Shown: positions 8,772 through 18,402 of the stretch, piece by piece
How positions within the stretch are numbered: position 1 is the first letter of the stretch
How the letters are laid out: every line of letters begins with the position of its first letter
From: Robertmurraya siralis
GTDB lineage: Bacteria > Bacillota > Bacilli > Bacillales > Cytobacillaceae
Length of the DNA stretch: 64,000 nucleotides
NCBI RefSeq assembly: GCF_005502275.1
Contig: NZ_SWLZ01000016.1
Location: 1 to 64,000, forward strand
Direction of reading: 5' to 3'
Notes under the pieces: model-generated
What the model saw: the letters and a program-made list of their open reading frames with translations, nothing else
Databases searched by the model: none
Told to the model about the DNA's origin: nothing
Program-made: the position numbers and the translations under genes

Positions 8772-9149
8772 ATGAATTTATACGAGTATACCGAAAGATT
8801 AAAAATTCTACTGGAACAAAACGTGATTTCTGGTAAATCTCATGATCTTGCATTACTTGCATTTAAAGAGTTGAGTAAAAAGCTAAATAAAAATGATGTT
8901 GAGCAAGCAGAAATGTTATTCACTCATTTACCGATGGCATTAGATCGTTGCAATAGTGGAAAAGAAGTAGAAGGTCCAAGTAATGCGATCATGAATGAAA
9001 TCACTCAATCTAATTATTTCCCGATTGCAAAGGCGCAGGTAGATTTAATTGAAGAAAAATGGGGAAGTTCCATACCTGAGGAAGAGAAAAACTATCTATA
9101 TATGCATTACACAACCGTACTGAATGTAAATAGTGAAGGAGGAAAATAA
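8772..9149 (+). CDS. yhfY: PRD-domain protein YhfY
   Basis: This 125-residue, all-helical protein resembles a single PTS regulation domain (PRD), as in YhfY of the yhf operon. A conserved His is visible in TLFTHLP-like context (FTHLPMAL, about residue 56) and another in YMHYTTVL near the C-terminus. Stand-alone PRDs may respond to phosphorylation or bind partner proteins. ATG follows AAAGGAGAG with a normal gap. It lies 27 bp after the amidase-like gene and overlaps nothing. Confidence 0.8.
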   Translation: MNLYEYTERLKILLEQNVISGKSHDLALLAFKELSKKLNKNDVEQAEMLFTHLPMALDRCNSGKEVEGPSNAIMNEITQSNYFPIAKAQVDLIEEKWGSSIPEEEKNYLYMHYTTVLNVNSEGGK

Positions 9150-9150
9150 A

Positions 9151-9510
9151 ATGAAAATTGTCGTAGGTGGGCAAGTAGAAAAGAAACAAATTGAGAATTT
9201 GATTAAGGAGTTGGATTCATCGATTGAGACTGTTGTGAAGTCTGATTTAGAAGCGGCTATGTTGATGAAAACAGGACAGGCTGATTATTATTTTGGTGCA
9301 TGTCATACGGGTGGTGGCGGTGCCTTAGCAATGGCCATTGCCCTGATTGGGAAAGATAAATGTGAAACAGTATCCATGCCAGGTAAGAAACCAAATGAAG
9401 AAAAAGTACTGGAAGCTGTACAAAATGGAAAGAAAGCTTTTGGGTTTACTGGAGATCATGTTGATGAGGCAGTACCAATGATCATTAAAGCGATTAAATC
9501 AAATTCATAA
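9151..9510 (+). CDS. yhfU: DUF2620 protein YhfU
   Basis: This 119-residue protein matches the DUF2620/YhfU family as I recall it. It starts MKIVVGGQVE and has a glycine-rich ACHTGGGGALAMAIAL stretch in the middle and GFTGDHVDEAVP near the end. The start is ATG 9151, placed by GGAGGAAAATAAA one base past the yhfY stop. It is predicted to be cytoplasmic; its biochemical role is unknown. In yhf operons it always sits beside the YhfT membrane protein, as here, so the pair may act together in transport (inference). Confidence 0.85.
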   Translation: MKIVVGGQVEKKQIENLIKELDSSIETVVKSDLEAAMLMKTGQADYYFGACHTGGGGALAMAIALIGKDKCETVSMPGKKPNEEKVLEAVQNGKKAFGFTGDHVDEAVPMIIKAIKSNS

Positions 9511-9536
9511 TCAACTGAGATAGGAGGAAATAAGAG

Positions 9537-10829
9537 ATGGAAACATTATTCGTTGTATTAATTGGTGCAGTCGCTGCCGTTTTATCGAATAGAAATATTG
9601 CTGTTTTTAATGATGGTTTACGACCAATTGTTTCGGAAAATAGTGAAGGAAGGCTGAAACGGCGAGAGCTAGGATTAACAGCGTTTGCCATGAGCTTTGG
9701 GCTAGTTATCGGCTTCGGTATTCCGTTTACGTTATCAGCCAGTATTATTTTAATTCATAGTATTTTATTAGGTACAGATATTATTGGATTAATCACGCCA
9801 AGGAATAAATGGGGAACTCCTGTTGCCGCTGCAATCGGTGCTTTATATGGCTGGGGACTTATTGCCGGTTTGGAAGGCTTCGTGAAATTATTTGATCATT
9901 TGCCGGTGAATTTTTTAACTCCGCTTGGTGAAGTGGGAACCCCGGTTGTTGTTACGTTTATGGCATTCCCAGCTTTAGCTGTTGCCATGCAATTTGGTAT
10001 TAAAAAAGGGATTTTAACTTTTATTGTATCCGCTTTAGTTAGACAGTTGGCGGTATGGATGAATACTAGTGAGTTTTTAAAGATTGGAGACAATGTAGTC
10101 ACATTAAACCAAGAGGGTATGGCTTTAATTATTGGAATGATTTTCTTATTCACTTATGCAATGAAAGAAAAAGCGGTAGACGGGGCGAGTATTGATTTAG
10201 CTTCAGTGTTTAGTGATAAAGTAAAGTCTATTAAGAAAAACGTTGTCTTCTTTATGATTATTGGCGGTCTAATTGCGGGAGCGACTAACCTTTTATTAAT
10301 GGCAGGAGATCCGATTTCATTAAATCTACTTGCTGAAGGGAAACAAACAGATGCAGGTATTGCGGCAGCTGCAAGAGCGATTGGCTTTATCCCGTTAGTT
10401 GCTAGTACGGCAATTGCAACAGGTGTATACAGTCCTGTTGGATTCACATTAATTTTTGTTGTTGGTTTATTTTCTCCAAATGTATGGTTGGCAGTCGTTA
10501 TCGGAGCAATCGTTATTTTTGGTGAAGTAATGTTATTAAGCTTTATTGCAAGATTTCTAGATAAATATCCTGGTGTTAGAAATTCTGGGGAGAATATTCG
10601 TAGCGCTATGACTAAACTTCTAGAAGTTGCCTTGTTAATTGGTGGTGCAAACGCTTCTAACATGATCGCACCTGGCTTCGGTTTCTTCTTTATTGCAGGC
10701 TTCTATTTATTGAATGAGGTAGCAGGAAGACCGATTGTTCGTATGGCTGTCGGTCCACTAGGTGCAATTGCAGTTGGTATTATTGCCAATATTTTAGTGG
10801 CGTTAGGAATAATGGTTATTCCTCAATAA
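9537..10829 (+). CDS. yhfT: YhfT-family multi-pass membrane protein, probable transporter
   Basis: The 430-residue protein is strongly hydrophobic with about ten to twelve membrane segments and few charged loops. It matches the YhfT family: it begins METLFVVLIGAVAAVLSNR, has a conserved SNRNIAVFNDGLRP loop, and ends with glycine-rich helices. ATG is preceded by AGGAGGAAATAAGAG. It is the last gene of the operon and is followed by a clear terminator. It is the only membrane protein of the cluster, so import or export of the pathway substrate is the best guess; the substrate is unknown. Confidence 0.85.
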   Translation: METLFVVLIGAVAAVLSNRNIAVFNDGLRPIVSENSEGRLKRRELGLTAFAMSFGLVIGFGIPFTLSASIILIHSILLGTDIIGLITPRNKWGTPVAAAIGALYGWGLIAGLEGFVKLFDHLPVNFLTPLGEVGTPVVVTFMAFPALAVAMQFGIKKGILTFIVSALVRQLAVWMNTSEFLKIGDNVVTLNQEGMALIIGMIFLFTYAMKEKAVDGASIDLASVFSDKVKSIKKNVVFFMIIGGLIAGATNLLLMAGDPISLNLLAEGKQTDAGIAAAARAIGFIPLVASTAIATGVYSPVGFTLIFVVGLFSPNVWLAVVIGAIVIFGEVMLLSFIARFLDKYPGVRNSGENIRSAMTKLLEVALLIGGANASNMIAPGFGFFFIAGFYLLNEVAGRPIVRMAVGPLGAIAVGIIANILVALGIMVIPQ

Positions 10830-10856
10830 AACTTAGATAGATATTTAACTAGAAAG

Positions 10857-10899
10857 CAGGTTGTCCCAAAAGCATAGATTTTTGAGACAACCTGTTTTT
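10857..10899 (+). terminator. Terminator of the yhf operon
   Basis: CAGGTTGTC (10857-10865) pairs with GACAACCTG (10886-10894), extended by CCAAAA/TTTTTGA, and is followed by TTTTT. It lies between convergent yhfT and mgtE and may work in both directions. Confidence 0.85.
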
Positions 10900-10942
10900 A
10901 CATATTTTTTACAAAGCGAGCCCTTTCTTTCTAGAGAAGGCT

Positions 10943-12301
10943 CTACATTAAATGAGATATAAATATGGATGCTATTCCAAAATAGATTAATAATGACAAA
11001 ACATCATTTAAGGTTGTAATCAGCGGGCCAGATGCTACGGCAGGATCGACTTTAAATTGGTGAAGGATTAGTGGAATAATGGTCCCTGCCAAAGTTCCAA
11101 TAATAAGTGTAATGACGAGTGTACTGCCGATAACGAGCCCCAATAGTGGATTTCCTTGCCATATATAAGCGATGATCGATATTAATATCCCACACGTAAG
11201 TCCAATAATAATTCCAACAAGTAGTTCTCTGAAAATTAGCTTCATTACTACTTTTTTATTTATATCTCTAGAAGTAAGTCCTCTCACAACAACTGCTAAA
11301 GATTGTGTGCCTGTGTTTCCTGTCATTCCCGCAATCATGGGCATGAAGAATGCTAAAGCTACAACCTTTTGGAGCGTTTCCTCAAAAGTACTGACAATAG
11401 TTCCTGAGACTAGTCCGATAAATAATAACAAGATTAGCCAAGGCAGTCTACGGTATGCTGCTATTGGAGCCTTTGTATCAAAGTCAATATCTTTTCCTGA
11501 TGCAGATAATTTCTCAATGTCCTCCGAAGCCTCTTGAATTAAAACATCGATCATGTCATCCACTGTTAGAATCCCAACTAAAACATTATCATGATTCACA
11601 ACAGGCAGGGCTAAAAAATCGTATCTTTGAATAATTTGGGCAGCGCGCTCTTGGTCCGTATCGACTGTCACTGAGATGACCCGTTCATACATAATCGTTT
11701 CAACTTGTTCTTTAGGCTCGGATAAAATAAGGTCACGATAGGAAATAACACCAATTAGTTGCTTCTTATCATTAATGACATATAAGTAGTTTATGCTTTC
11801 GGCAATTTCTGCATACTCCCTTAGTTTATTCATTACGTCTTTAACAGTATAGTGTTGGGGGATCCAGACATATCGATTCGTCATAAGTCTCCCTGCAGTT
11901 TCAGGAGAATAGTTCATTAAATCTTGAACTACTTGCGACTCCTCCTTTTTCATATTCGCCAAAAATTTTTCTTTACTTTCTGGCAATAGTTCTTCAAGGA
12001 GGGTTACTAAGTCATCGTTATCCATTTTGTCCATTACTTTTACTGCTTTTTCAATGCCTAAATGATTTAAGACATTTTGTTGTTGTTCATTGTCCAACTC
12101 TTGAAGCATACTTGCCAATTGAGCGATATTTAGAAACGATAAAAATCGATTTCGATGCTTAATAGGCAACAATTCATAAATTCGTGCAATATCATACGGA
12201 TGTAATTCATCTAATAAACGATTAAATTCAGTTCTCTTTGCATCTTTGAGGTATTGAATCACTTGGATTGTGATTTCATTTAGCGTATAGTCTTTTACCA
12301 T
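10943..12301 (-). CDS. mgtE: Magnesium transporter MgtE
   Basis: The protein has about 452 residues with the MgtE domain order. A cytoplasmic helical N domain (about 5-130) contains HPYDIARIYELL, two CBS domains follow (about 135-255), and five membrane segments fill 285-450 with the signature PMIAGMTGNTGTQSLAVVVRG. MgtE is a Mg2+ channel gated by Mg2+ binding to its N and CBS domains. The true start is ATG 12301, because AAGGTGAG lies six bases before it; the upstream in-frame GTG is inside that ribosome binding site. Expression is controlled by the M-box leader at 12530-12690. Confidence 0.95.
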   Translation of the reverse strand: MVKDYTLNEITIQVIQYLKDAKRTEFNRLLDELHPYDIARIYELLPIKHRNRFLSFLNIAQLASMLQELDNEQQQNVLNHLGIEKAVKVMDKMDNDDLVTLLEELLPESKEKFLANMKKEESQVVQDLMNYSPETAGRLMTNRYVWIPQHYTVKDVMNKLREYAEIAESINYLYVINDKKQLIGVISYRDLILSEPKEQVETIMYERVISVTVDTDQERAAQIIQRYDFLALPVVNHDNVLVGILTVDDMIDVLIQEASEDIEKLSASGKDIDFDTKAPIAAYRRLPWLILLLFIGLVSGTIVSTFEETLQKVVALAFFMPMIAGMTGNTGTQSLAVVVRGLTSRDINKKVVMKLIFRELLVGIIIGLTCGILISIIAYIWQGNPLLGLVIGSTLVITLIIGTLAGTIIPLILHQFKVDPAVASGPLITTLNDVLSLLIYFGIASIFISHLM

Positions 12302-12326
12302 TGTTCTCACCTTCTTCTACTTAACT

Positions 12327-12391
12327 AGGATGTATCAGTCCATTTTAAAAGAAGGCAACTCTTGAGAGTGCTTAAAATGGACATACATCCT
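12327..12391 (-). promoter_or_regulatory. Long hairpin in the mgtE leader
   Basis: AGGATGTAT (12327-12335) and GTCCATTTTAA (12338-12348) pair with TTAAAATGGAC (12372-12382) and ATACATCCT (12383-12391), giving a 20-bp stem with a two-base bulge. The loop holds a small ACTC/GAGT hairpin. It sits between the M-box terminator and the ribosome binding site and has no T-run in the mgtE direction. On the plus strand it is followed by TTTTG. Confidence 0.6.
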
Positions 12392-12467
12392 TTTGTTTCT
12401 TAATATTCTGTTCATTAACCTATGCGAATAAGGACTACTATCCATTTTTAACCACCCCCTAAAAATA

Positions 12468-12500
12468 AAAAAACACCATCACAGAATGAAGGTGTAATAT
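12468..12500 (-). terminator. M-box-controlled terminator
   Basis: On the minus strand an ACACC/GGTGT stem with an inner TCA/TGA extension is followed by seven T residues (12466-12472 region). Bases 12484-12492 of its 5' arm can instead pair perfectly over nine bases with 12530-12538 at the 3' edge of the M-box, giving an antiterminator. Confidence 0.75.
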
Positions 12501-12529
12501 CAAATAAAATACAACTTTTTTAGAGATTT

Positions 12530-12690
12530 CCTTCATTCGTAGAGTTTTAGCACTGTGCGGCATAGGAATAAATTCCAGCTACATTAAAAACCACCTTAAT
12601 TCGATGGTTTCTGTTGACCCATTGGCATCTTTGGATATTTCTGGGCAGCAGCATATCTCCAGCACAGGAGCCTCACCTAACGAAGGTATT
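12530..12690 (-). ncRNA. M-box (Mg2+) riboswitch
   Basis: Read on the minus strand, the stretch has the conserved M-box blocks in order: TTAGGTGAGGCTCC, GGAGATATGCTGCTGCCC, CCAATGGGTCAACAGAAA, AAGGTGG and TATGCCGCACAGTGC. High Mg2+ should stabilise the aptamer and allow the terminator at 12468-12500; low Mg2+ should let the nine-base antiterminator form and mgtE be expressed. The assignment is by motif recognition and is very characteristic. Confidence 0.95.
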
Positions 12691-12706
12691 TAATTGACAA
12701 TATAAT

Positions 12707-12735
12707 ATTATATTAGAAGTCTTTCGATTTGTCAA
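12707..12735 (-). promoter_or_regulatory. Sigma-A promoter of mgtE
   Basis: On the minus strand TTGACA (12730-12735), a 17-bp spacer and TATAAT (12707-12712) form a consensus promoter just upstream of the M-box. Confidence 0.85.
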
Positions 12736-12739
12736 TAAA

Positions 12740-13152
12740 AATATGGGGGTTGGAAATAATGAAATGCAAGAGAACTATTTCATTTATTTGATTGAAGGAA
12801 ACACGTTGAGATGTTTTTTAACAATTACATAATAAAAAACTTCCCAGATGTCTCGAAACTCCATTTGAGTCCATAGGGTTCTAAATTTATAAATACAGTC
12901 AAGGTACTAATGCTTGTTTTTTAAAATAAAAGGACGCTGGAAAAAAGATGTTTTTTTATGATAAAAGATGCATTGACTTATGTATATTATGATATAAATA
13001 TGATATTATTATAGGAAAAGTGTCAAAAGTAAATAGTTCCATAGTTTTATAATAGAAGCAGCAATACATAGTATTAAAGAATCATTTGTAGGGTTTAGAG
13101 TGAATATGCATCACTCTAAATACAAGACTAGAGAAAGAAGGCGCTTACAGAT
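12740..13152. other. Intergenic region upstream of chemoreceptor gene
   Basis: No gene is visible. AT-rich sequence near 12970-13015 has a TTGACT box but no well-spaced -10. A perfect 10-bp inverted repeat (TTTAGAGTGA/TCACTCTAAA, 13096-13122) lies 30 bases before the chemoreceptor start and lacks a T-run. Confidence 0.5.
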
Positions 13153-14838
13153 ATGAAGAGTATCCGCATGAGACTAACATTAAGTTTTTTGGCGATTATC
13201 GTACTTTGCTCGGGCTTAGCCATATTTAATTATTTCTCACTTTCTATGATGAATCAAAAAACAAAGGGGATGCTTTCGAATGACTTGCCAACGTTAATTG
13301 CGGGCAAGGAATTATCGTATAATATCGCTAATAGAGTTTCCCTATTAAATAGCTTTATGCTGTATGGGGACAAGAGCTATAGAAGCGATTATGATGAATA
13401 CTACTTACAGAGTGAAGATATTAAGGAGCAGCTTCTTAAAGGTGAGCAATCTGCAGAGATTTTAGGACTGCTTGAATTAACAGAAGAATGGCACCGAGTA
13501 ATCCAAGAAGAAGTGTTTGCCGTTTACGATAAGGGGGAAAGAGATGAGGCTGCGAGAATTTTAGAAACGAAATCACAGCCAGTTGCTGAGAACCTTATAG
13601 ATCGATATCAGGCGCTTGCAAAGAAGCAAGAGGAAAATGCTATCAAAAATGGTAACAGTGCTTTAGAGTTTGGAGAAAATATTCAGTTGAATGGCATTAT
13701 TGTCTCTATCGCCATTGTCCTCATCGGCTTAGCAATCGCCACATATACGTCTGGAGTCATTACAAAACCGATCAGACTAATTGTAAATAGGATGAACATC
13801 ATTGCTAAAGGTGAGCTTCCAGCAGAACCACTGAAGACAAAGTTAAAAGATGAAATTGGTCAGTTAATTACTGCTGTTAATACGATGAATGAAAATGTTA
13901 GAAATATGATTATTCAAATCAGACACGTTTCTGAGGATGTAACGAGCCAAGGTGAAGAACTCACTCAATATGCTGATGAAGTAAAGATTGGTAGTCAACA
14001 AATTGCCACCACGATGGAGGAACTATCTAAAGGGGCAGAAGAACAAGCAAGTTCATCAGCTTCTTTAAATGAAAAAATGAGCGATTTTGCCCAAGAGATC
14101 ATGCAAGTAGTGGTTGAAGGGGAAGGGGTAAAAGAAAAGGCAGGCTCAATGGTTCAATTAACAAATGAGGGCAGCCATGCGATGGATGAATCGATTCAAA
14201 AAATGGCAGTGATTAATGAAAGTATGAAGAAGTCCAATTCTATGGTCAAGGGTTTAGACAGTAAAACAAATGAAATTACACAATTGGTTAATGTCATTCG
14301 AGAAATTGCTGACCAAACGAATTTATTAGCACTGAACGCAGCCATCGAAGCTGCTCGTGCTGGTGAGCAAGGAAAAGGCTTTGCTGTTGTGGCCGATGAA
14401 GTACGAAAGCTCGCTGAGCAAGTTAGTAACTCAGTTTCAGATATCACTTCAATTGTCACAGATATTCAAAATGAATCAAAACAAGTGGTGGATTCATTAG
14501 ATAATGGTTACGAACTTGTTCAAGAAGGGACAGCCCAAATTTCTTCAACAGGAAGAACCTTTATGAAAATTCAAGGGAGTATTGAAGAAGTGGAAAACAA
14601 TATCGAATCAATGGCGGCATCGTTGTATGGTATTCTGGATAACACTCAATCCATTAATAATTCAATCGAAAATATTGCTTCTGTTTCTGAAGAAAGTGCT
14701 GCTGGTTTGGAGCAAGTGTCAGCGACTTCACAGCAGTCAAGCAGTGCAATGGAAGAAGTATCAAATAGTGCAAGATTGTTGGAAGAGAATGCAACTAGAT
14801 TAAATGAATTGGTTCAGCAATTTAAAGTAAGAGATTAA
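13153..14838 (+). CDS. Methyl-accepting chemotaxis protein
   Basis: The 561-residue chemoreceptor has an N-terminal membrane helix (about 8-29) and an extracellular four-helix-bundle sensor (about 30-178). A second membrane helix (about 180-202) leads into a HAMP domain (about 203-256) with [10 protein letters not shown], and then the long signalling coiled coil. The highly conserved hairpin tip [18 protein letters not shown], which contacts CheA and CheW, is intact. The ligand is unknown. ATG follows GAAAGAAGGCGCTTACAG, a weak ribosome binding site. It is the first of three chemoreceptors in the window with similar sensor regions. Confidence 0.92.
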   Translation: MKSIRMRLTLSFLAIIVLCSGLAIFNYFSLSMMNQKTKGMLSNDLPTLIAGKELSYNIANRVSLLNSFMLYGDKSYRSDYDEYYLQSEDIKEQLLKGEQSAEILGLLELTEEWHRVIQEEVFAVYDKGERDEAARILETKSQPVAENLIDRYQALAKKQEENAIKNGNSALEFGENIQLNGIIVSIAIVLIGLAIATYTSGVITKPIRLIVNRMNIIAKGELPAEPLKTKLKDEIGQLITAVNTMNENVRNMIIQIRHVSEDVTSQGEELTQYADEVKIGSQQIATTMEELSKGAEEQASSSASLNEKMSDFAQEIMQVVVEGEGVKEKAGSMVQLTNEGSHAMDESIQKMAVINESMKKSNSMVKGLDSKTNEITQLVNVIREIADQTNLLALNAAIEAARAGEQGKGFAVVADEVRKLAEQVSNSVSDITSIVTDIQNESKQVVDSLDNGYELVQEGTAQISSTGRTFMKIQGSIEEVENNIESMAASLYGILDNTQSINNSIENIASVSEESAAGLEQVSATSQQSSSAMEEVSNSARLLEENATRLNELVQQFKVRD

Positions 14839-14912
14839 TCTGGATAAAAATCAGAAAAAGCTCCGCGGTTAAAAGTAACCTGGTGGTGACCCCACAAAGT
14901 TAGAGTTTTAAT

Positions 14913-15689
14913 TTAAGCAGCTAATTGGCTGGTATGGGTACGGTATTGAACCGGACTCATGCCTGCCAATTTTTGCTTTATACGCTTGTTATTATAATAA
15001 TTGATATACTCTTCCATTCTCTTTCTTAATTCATCAAAAGCGCACAGTGATTCTCCATAATACATTTCTTGTTTCAATAAGCCGAAAAAGTTCTCCATGG
15101 GCGAATTATCTAAACAGTTTCCTTTTCGCGACATACTCTGGAACACTTTGTTTTTTCTGAGCGTGTTTACCCATTTAGTATGTTGATAATGCCACCCTTG
15201 ATCAGAATGTATAGTAGTTCTAAACTTTGAATCTCTTACAATTTCTAGTGCTTCCTCGAGAGGCTTCATTGCTAATTCTAGGGTTGGACGCATACTTATC
15301 CCGAATGAAAGAATTTCCCCATTAAACATATCCATAATTGGATTTAGATACAGTTTTACACCGTCTGAACACTTAAATTCTGTAATATCTGTGGTTAATT
15401 TTTGATGACACACGTTTGTGTAAAAACGACGATTGATAAGGTTCTTGGCAACAGTTCCAGTCGTACCCTTGTAAGAACTGTACTTGCGCAATTTTAATCT
15501 GAATTTATCTCCTTTGAGCCCGAGTTTATTCATGATACGTTGCACTTTCTTATGATTCACTTCAAACCCACGGTTTTTTAATTCCAATTGAATACGACGA
15601 TAACCATAATTTCCGTTATGTTCTTCGAAAATGGACTGAATAAGTTCCTCCAACTCCTGGTCTGGATTCTCCTCCTTCAACATTTTCAT
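14913..15689 (-). CDS. IS3-family transposase OrfB (DDE integrase)
   Basis: The 258-residue visible frame begins inside the protein. It contains the HTH_21-like region (GNYGYRRIQLELKNRG) and an rve integrase core with the first Asp in TTDITEFK, the second in HSDQGWHY and the Glu in SPMENFFGLLK, so the DDE triad is complete. The coding frame extends upstream without a start (through KLIDVLQKVGIPESS) into the end of orfA, so it is expected to be made as an OrfAB fusion by a -1 frameshift. A candidate slip site is A-AAG-AAA just before the orfA stop. It appears intact and possibly active. Confidence 0.9.
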   Translation of the reverse strand: MKMLKEENPDQELEELIQSIFEEHNGNYGYRRIQLELKNRGFEVNHKKVQRIMNKLGLKGDKFRLKLRKYSSYKGTTGTVAKNLINRRFYTNVCHQKLTTDITEFKCSDGVKLYLNPIMDMFNGEILSFGISMRPTLELAMKPLEEALEIVRDSKFRTTIHSDQGWHYQHTKWVNTLRKNKVFQSMSRKGNCLDNSPMENFFGLLKQEMYYGESLCAFDELRKRMEEYINYYNNKRIKQKLAGMSPVQYRTHTSQLAA

Positions 15690-15739
15690 ATGATAATGGT
15701 AGGAGGATTCTGGAATGCCGACTTTTTGTAAAACATCTA

Positions 15740-16297
15740 TTAGCTTGAAGGTTTCTTTGAGTTCGAATGATAACGCTGCTTGTGCTTTTCGAGATAGCCC
15801 TCTGGATCCATCTGAAAAGCTCGCAACTTTTTTAAGTATTCTACCTCTAAACGTAGAAGTTCGTTTTCTCTTTCCAACTTTTGTTCATATGTCATTTCTT
15901 TTGATTCCGTGTTTTTTGTGTTCTTTGCTCTATCAGACATAGGAGGCCGTCCTTTAAGTTTATTCAGGCCTTCAACACCCCCATCATGAAAAGCTTTCTT
16001 CCATGATGCTATTAAGGGAGGGTTCGTTAACCCAAAATGGAGGGCTGTTTCCGTTTCAGAAGAACCTGTTCTCTTCATAAAGCTTAATACATCAAGCTTG
16101 AATTGAACAGAATAAGTTTGCTTTTCCTTCTTCCTCATCAAGCCATCCATCCCAAATTTCTCGTACAGTTTTACCCAACGTTTAATTGGAGAACTGCTTG
16201 TCATTTTATATTTCTCTGCCAAGAGATCATATCCTAATTTTCCTTTTTGATACTCTCTAACTAGCATTAACTTAAATTGTTCACTATATTTTGCCAT
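15740..16297 (-). CDS. IS3-family transposase OrfA (helix-turn-helix)
   Basis: This 185-residue protein carries two helix-turn-helix units (about residues 8-50, containing YDLLAEKYKMTSSSPIKRW, and 62-105, containing FGLTNPPLIASWKKAF), followed by a leucine-rich coiled coil (about 135-165, YEQKLERENELLRLEVEYL). It binds the inverted repeats of the IS and dimerises. It starts with ATG near the right end of the element and ends about 50 bases before the first ATG of orfB, in a -1 relation. Confidence 0.9.
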   Translation of the reverse strand: MAKYSEQFKLMLVREYQKGKLGYDLLAEKYKMTSSSPIKRWVKLYEKFGMDGLMRKKEKQTYSVQFKLDVLSFMKRTGSSETETALHFGLTNPPLIASWKKAFHDGGVEGLNKLKGRPPMSDRAKNTKNTESKEMTYEQKLERENELLRLEVEYLKKLRAFQMDPEGYLEKHKQRYHSNSKKPSS

Positions 16298-16614
16298 AAA
16301 AATACACGCAAAAGTTAAATTTCACTCTAACTTTTGGGGTGCAGTACAAAACGTGTAAGCTCTTTTTTTGTGTGTTTAAATTTTTGAAATATAATACTAA
16401 TTCTGAATTCGAAAAAATGAAATGTTTTTATGGAAATAGGTCTTTTAAAACAGTAAAATCTACTCATGTACATTTTTTTATATGAAAATAGTAATAATGA
16501 ATAAAAAAATGAAAGAAGCAACGAAGATAAACAGCATGAAGTGAAAAATTTTATAGAAAGAAATGTCGAAACGTTTCGCCAAACAGCCCGCTATCAACAG
16601 AGGAGGATTCGTAT

Positions 16615-18396
16615 ATGAGAAAAAGATTTAAGTTTAAAAAATTAAATAATTCTCAAAAGAAAAACTTTCAGCAGAAAAGTATTTCTTTAAAGAGGCTATC
16701 GTTTATAAACATAAAAGGACAAGGCTTAAAAACGAAAATTTTGCTCGGTTATGGGGTTGTTTTATTATTGCTCATTATATTGGGAGCGAGTGTTCTTTTT
16801 AATGTAAACAGCCTTAATCGTCAAATTGAAAAAACGATTCAAGAGGATGTACAGACCCTTACATATGAGTCACAAATGAGTTACAATATCGCCAATCGAA
16901 TGGCGATGTTGAGGGGATTTCTTTTATTCGGCGATACACAAGATAAAGAGCTTTTTGATGAACACACAAGAAATAGTAAAAAGTTAGAAGATAAGCTATT
17001 GGAAATGGATAATTCCAAGGAGCTGGAACAGCTTCTATATGCAAGTAACAACTGGGGCATGCTCATTCAGGAACGAGTGTTTACAGCTTATGACAGAGGC
17101 GAACGCGAGCTGGCTTTGAAAATCGTCAATGATCAAGTAGGCCCGATTGGGCAGCAATTGATGGATTCATTTGACGAGCGGGTTAGCGAGAAAGAAAAAA
17201 TGGTCGAACAAAGCGGCAAGGAGTTGCTTAATCGTGGGATTGCCATGAATAGCTTTGTGATTATTTTAACGATTATCGCGATTGTACTTGGCGTAGCAGT
17301 TGCTCTTTTCCTTGCTAATTATATTGTGAGACCGGTTCATCATGTTGTTGAAAAGATGAACCAAATTGCCAAAGGAGATTTCACAGGGGATGATTTGAAA
17401 ATAATTTCTAACGATGAAATCGGACAGTTAAGTACTTCAGTTAATTTGATGTCTGTAAGTTTAAAAGGCTTGGTTGAGAGTGTGCAAAAAGTGACTGAGC
17501 AAGTAGCTGCATCATCGGAGGAATTGTCGGCAAGTGCTGAACTGACAACGGCTGCCACTGAGCATGTCGTTAATAATATCAATGAAGTTGCGAAGGGGTC
17601 TGAAGTTTCGGCAGAAGTAGCGACCAACAGTGCGCTTGCGATGGAAGAGGTAAGCATCGGTGTTCAAAGAATTGCGGAGTCCTCTTCAGAAGTCGCAGCT
17701 ATGTCGCAGCAATCTACTGATATAGCCAAAGATGGAAATACAAAGATTGACCGAGCAGTAGAACAAATGAGTCGAATTTCTGGAACAGTCGAATCGACTT
17801 CTGCAATTATTAAACAATTATGGGAAAGATCAAAGCAAATTGGTGACATTGTTACAGCGATAACTGATATTTCAAGTCAAACAAATCTGCTTGCCTTGAA
17901 TGCAGCTATTGAAGCAGCAAGAGCAGGAGAACATGGGAAGGGCTTTGCTGTCGTCGCAGATGAAGTAAGAAAATTAGCTGAGCAATCGCAAGAGTCAGCA
18001 GGGAAAATTAAAGAATTGATTGAAAAGACACAGGAAGACACGAATGATTCGATTCAGTCAATGATGAGAGTTGTCGAAGAGGTTGAGGCAGGGACATTGG
18101 ATGTCAATGAAGCAGGCGAAGCCTTTAAGAAGATTTTAGCTGCCGAAATCCGGGTTGCAGAGCAAATTCATGAAGTTTCTGCCATTTCTGAGCAGATGTC
18201 AGCCAATACACAAGAGGTATCAGCATCTGTTCAAGAAGTTCAAACGATCGCAACACAAAGTTCTGAAGGAACTCAAACGATTGTTACAGCTTCCAGAGAG
18301 CAGCTTGCATCGATGGAGGAGATTTCAGAATCAGCTAAGTCGTTAAGTGAGATGTCTGAAACACTGCAAAATGAACTTGCGAAGTTTAAAATATAA
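16615..18396 (+). CDS. Methyl-accepting chemotaxis protein with basic N-terminal extension
   Basis: The 593-residue chemoreceptor has an unusual lysine-rich cytoplasmic leader (about residues 1-38) before the first membrane helix (about 43-65). It then has a four-helix-bundle sensor, a second membrane helix (about 210-232), HAMP ([10 protein letters not shown]) and a signalling domain with intact tip [21 protein letters not shown] follows AGAGGAGGATTCGTAT. Its sensor resembles that of the receptor at 13153 (YNIANR, LFGD). A palindromic CGAAACGTTTCG sits about 45 bases upstream. The ligand is unknown. Confidence 0.92.
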   Translation: MRKRFKFKKLNNSQKKNFQQKSISLKRLSFINIKGQGLKTKILLGYGVVLLLLIILGASVLFNVNSLNRQIEKTIQEDVQTLTYESQMSYNIANRMAMLRGFLLFGDTQDKELFDEHTRNSKKLEDKLLEMDNSKELEQLLYASNNWGMLIQERVFTAYDRGERELALKIVNDQVGPIGQQLMDSFDERVSEKEKMVEQSGKELLNRGIAMNSFVIILTIIAIVLGVAVALFLANYIVRPVHHVVEKMNQIAKGDFTGDDLKIISNDEIGQLSTSVNLMSVSLKGLVESVQKVTEQVAASSEELSASAELTTAATEHVVNNINEVAKGSEVSAEVATNSALAMEEVSIGVQRIAESSSEVAAMSQQSTDIAKDGNTKIDRAVEQMSRISGTVESTSAIIKQLWERSKQIGDIVTAITDISSQTNLLALNAAIEAARAGEHGKGFAVVADEVRKLAEQSQESAGKIKELIEKTQEDTNDSIQSMMRVVEEVEAGTLDVNEAGEAFKKILAAEIRVAEQIHEVSAISEQMSANTQEVSASVQEVQTIATQSSEGTQTIVTASREQLASMEEISESAKSLSEMSETLQNELAKFKI

Positions 18397-18402
18397 ATGA
18401 TG

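Larger units (their letters stand above)
14887..16343 (-). mobile_element. IS3-family (IS150-group) insertion sequence
   Basis: The element is about 1457 bp with imperfect terminal inverted repeats. The left end begins TGACCCCACAAAGTTAGAG and the right end, on the other strand, TGCACCCCAAAAGTTAGAG. It encodes two overlapping frames, orfA and orfB, as IS3 elements do. The 3-bp flanks are TGG and GTA, so no target duplication is seen. It lies between two chemoreceptor genes and interrupts neither. Confidence 0.9.

Noticed and set aside
10154-10663. Long minus-strand open frame (169 codons)
   Set aside because: It lies wholly inside the clearly coding yhfT gene and has shadow-like composition with no ribosome binding site.
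12327-12395. Terminator for a plus-strand transcript
   Set aside because: The hairpin is followed by TTTTG on the plus strand, but no plus-strand gene lies upstream; it is inside the mgtE leader.
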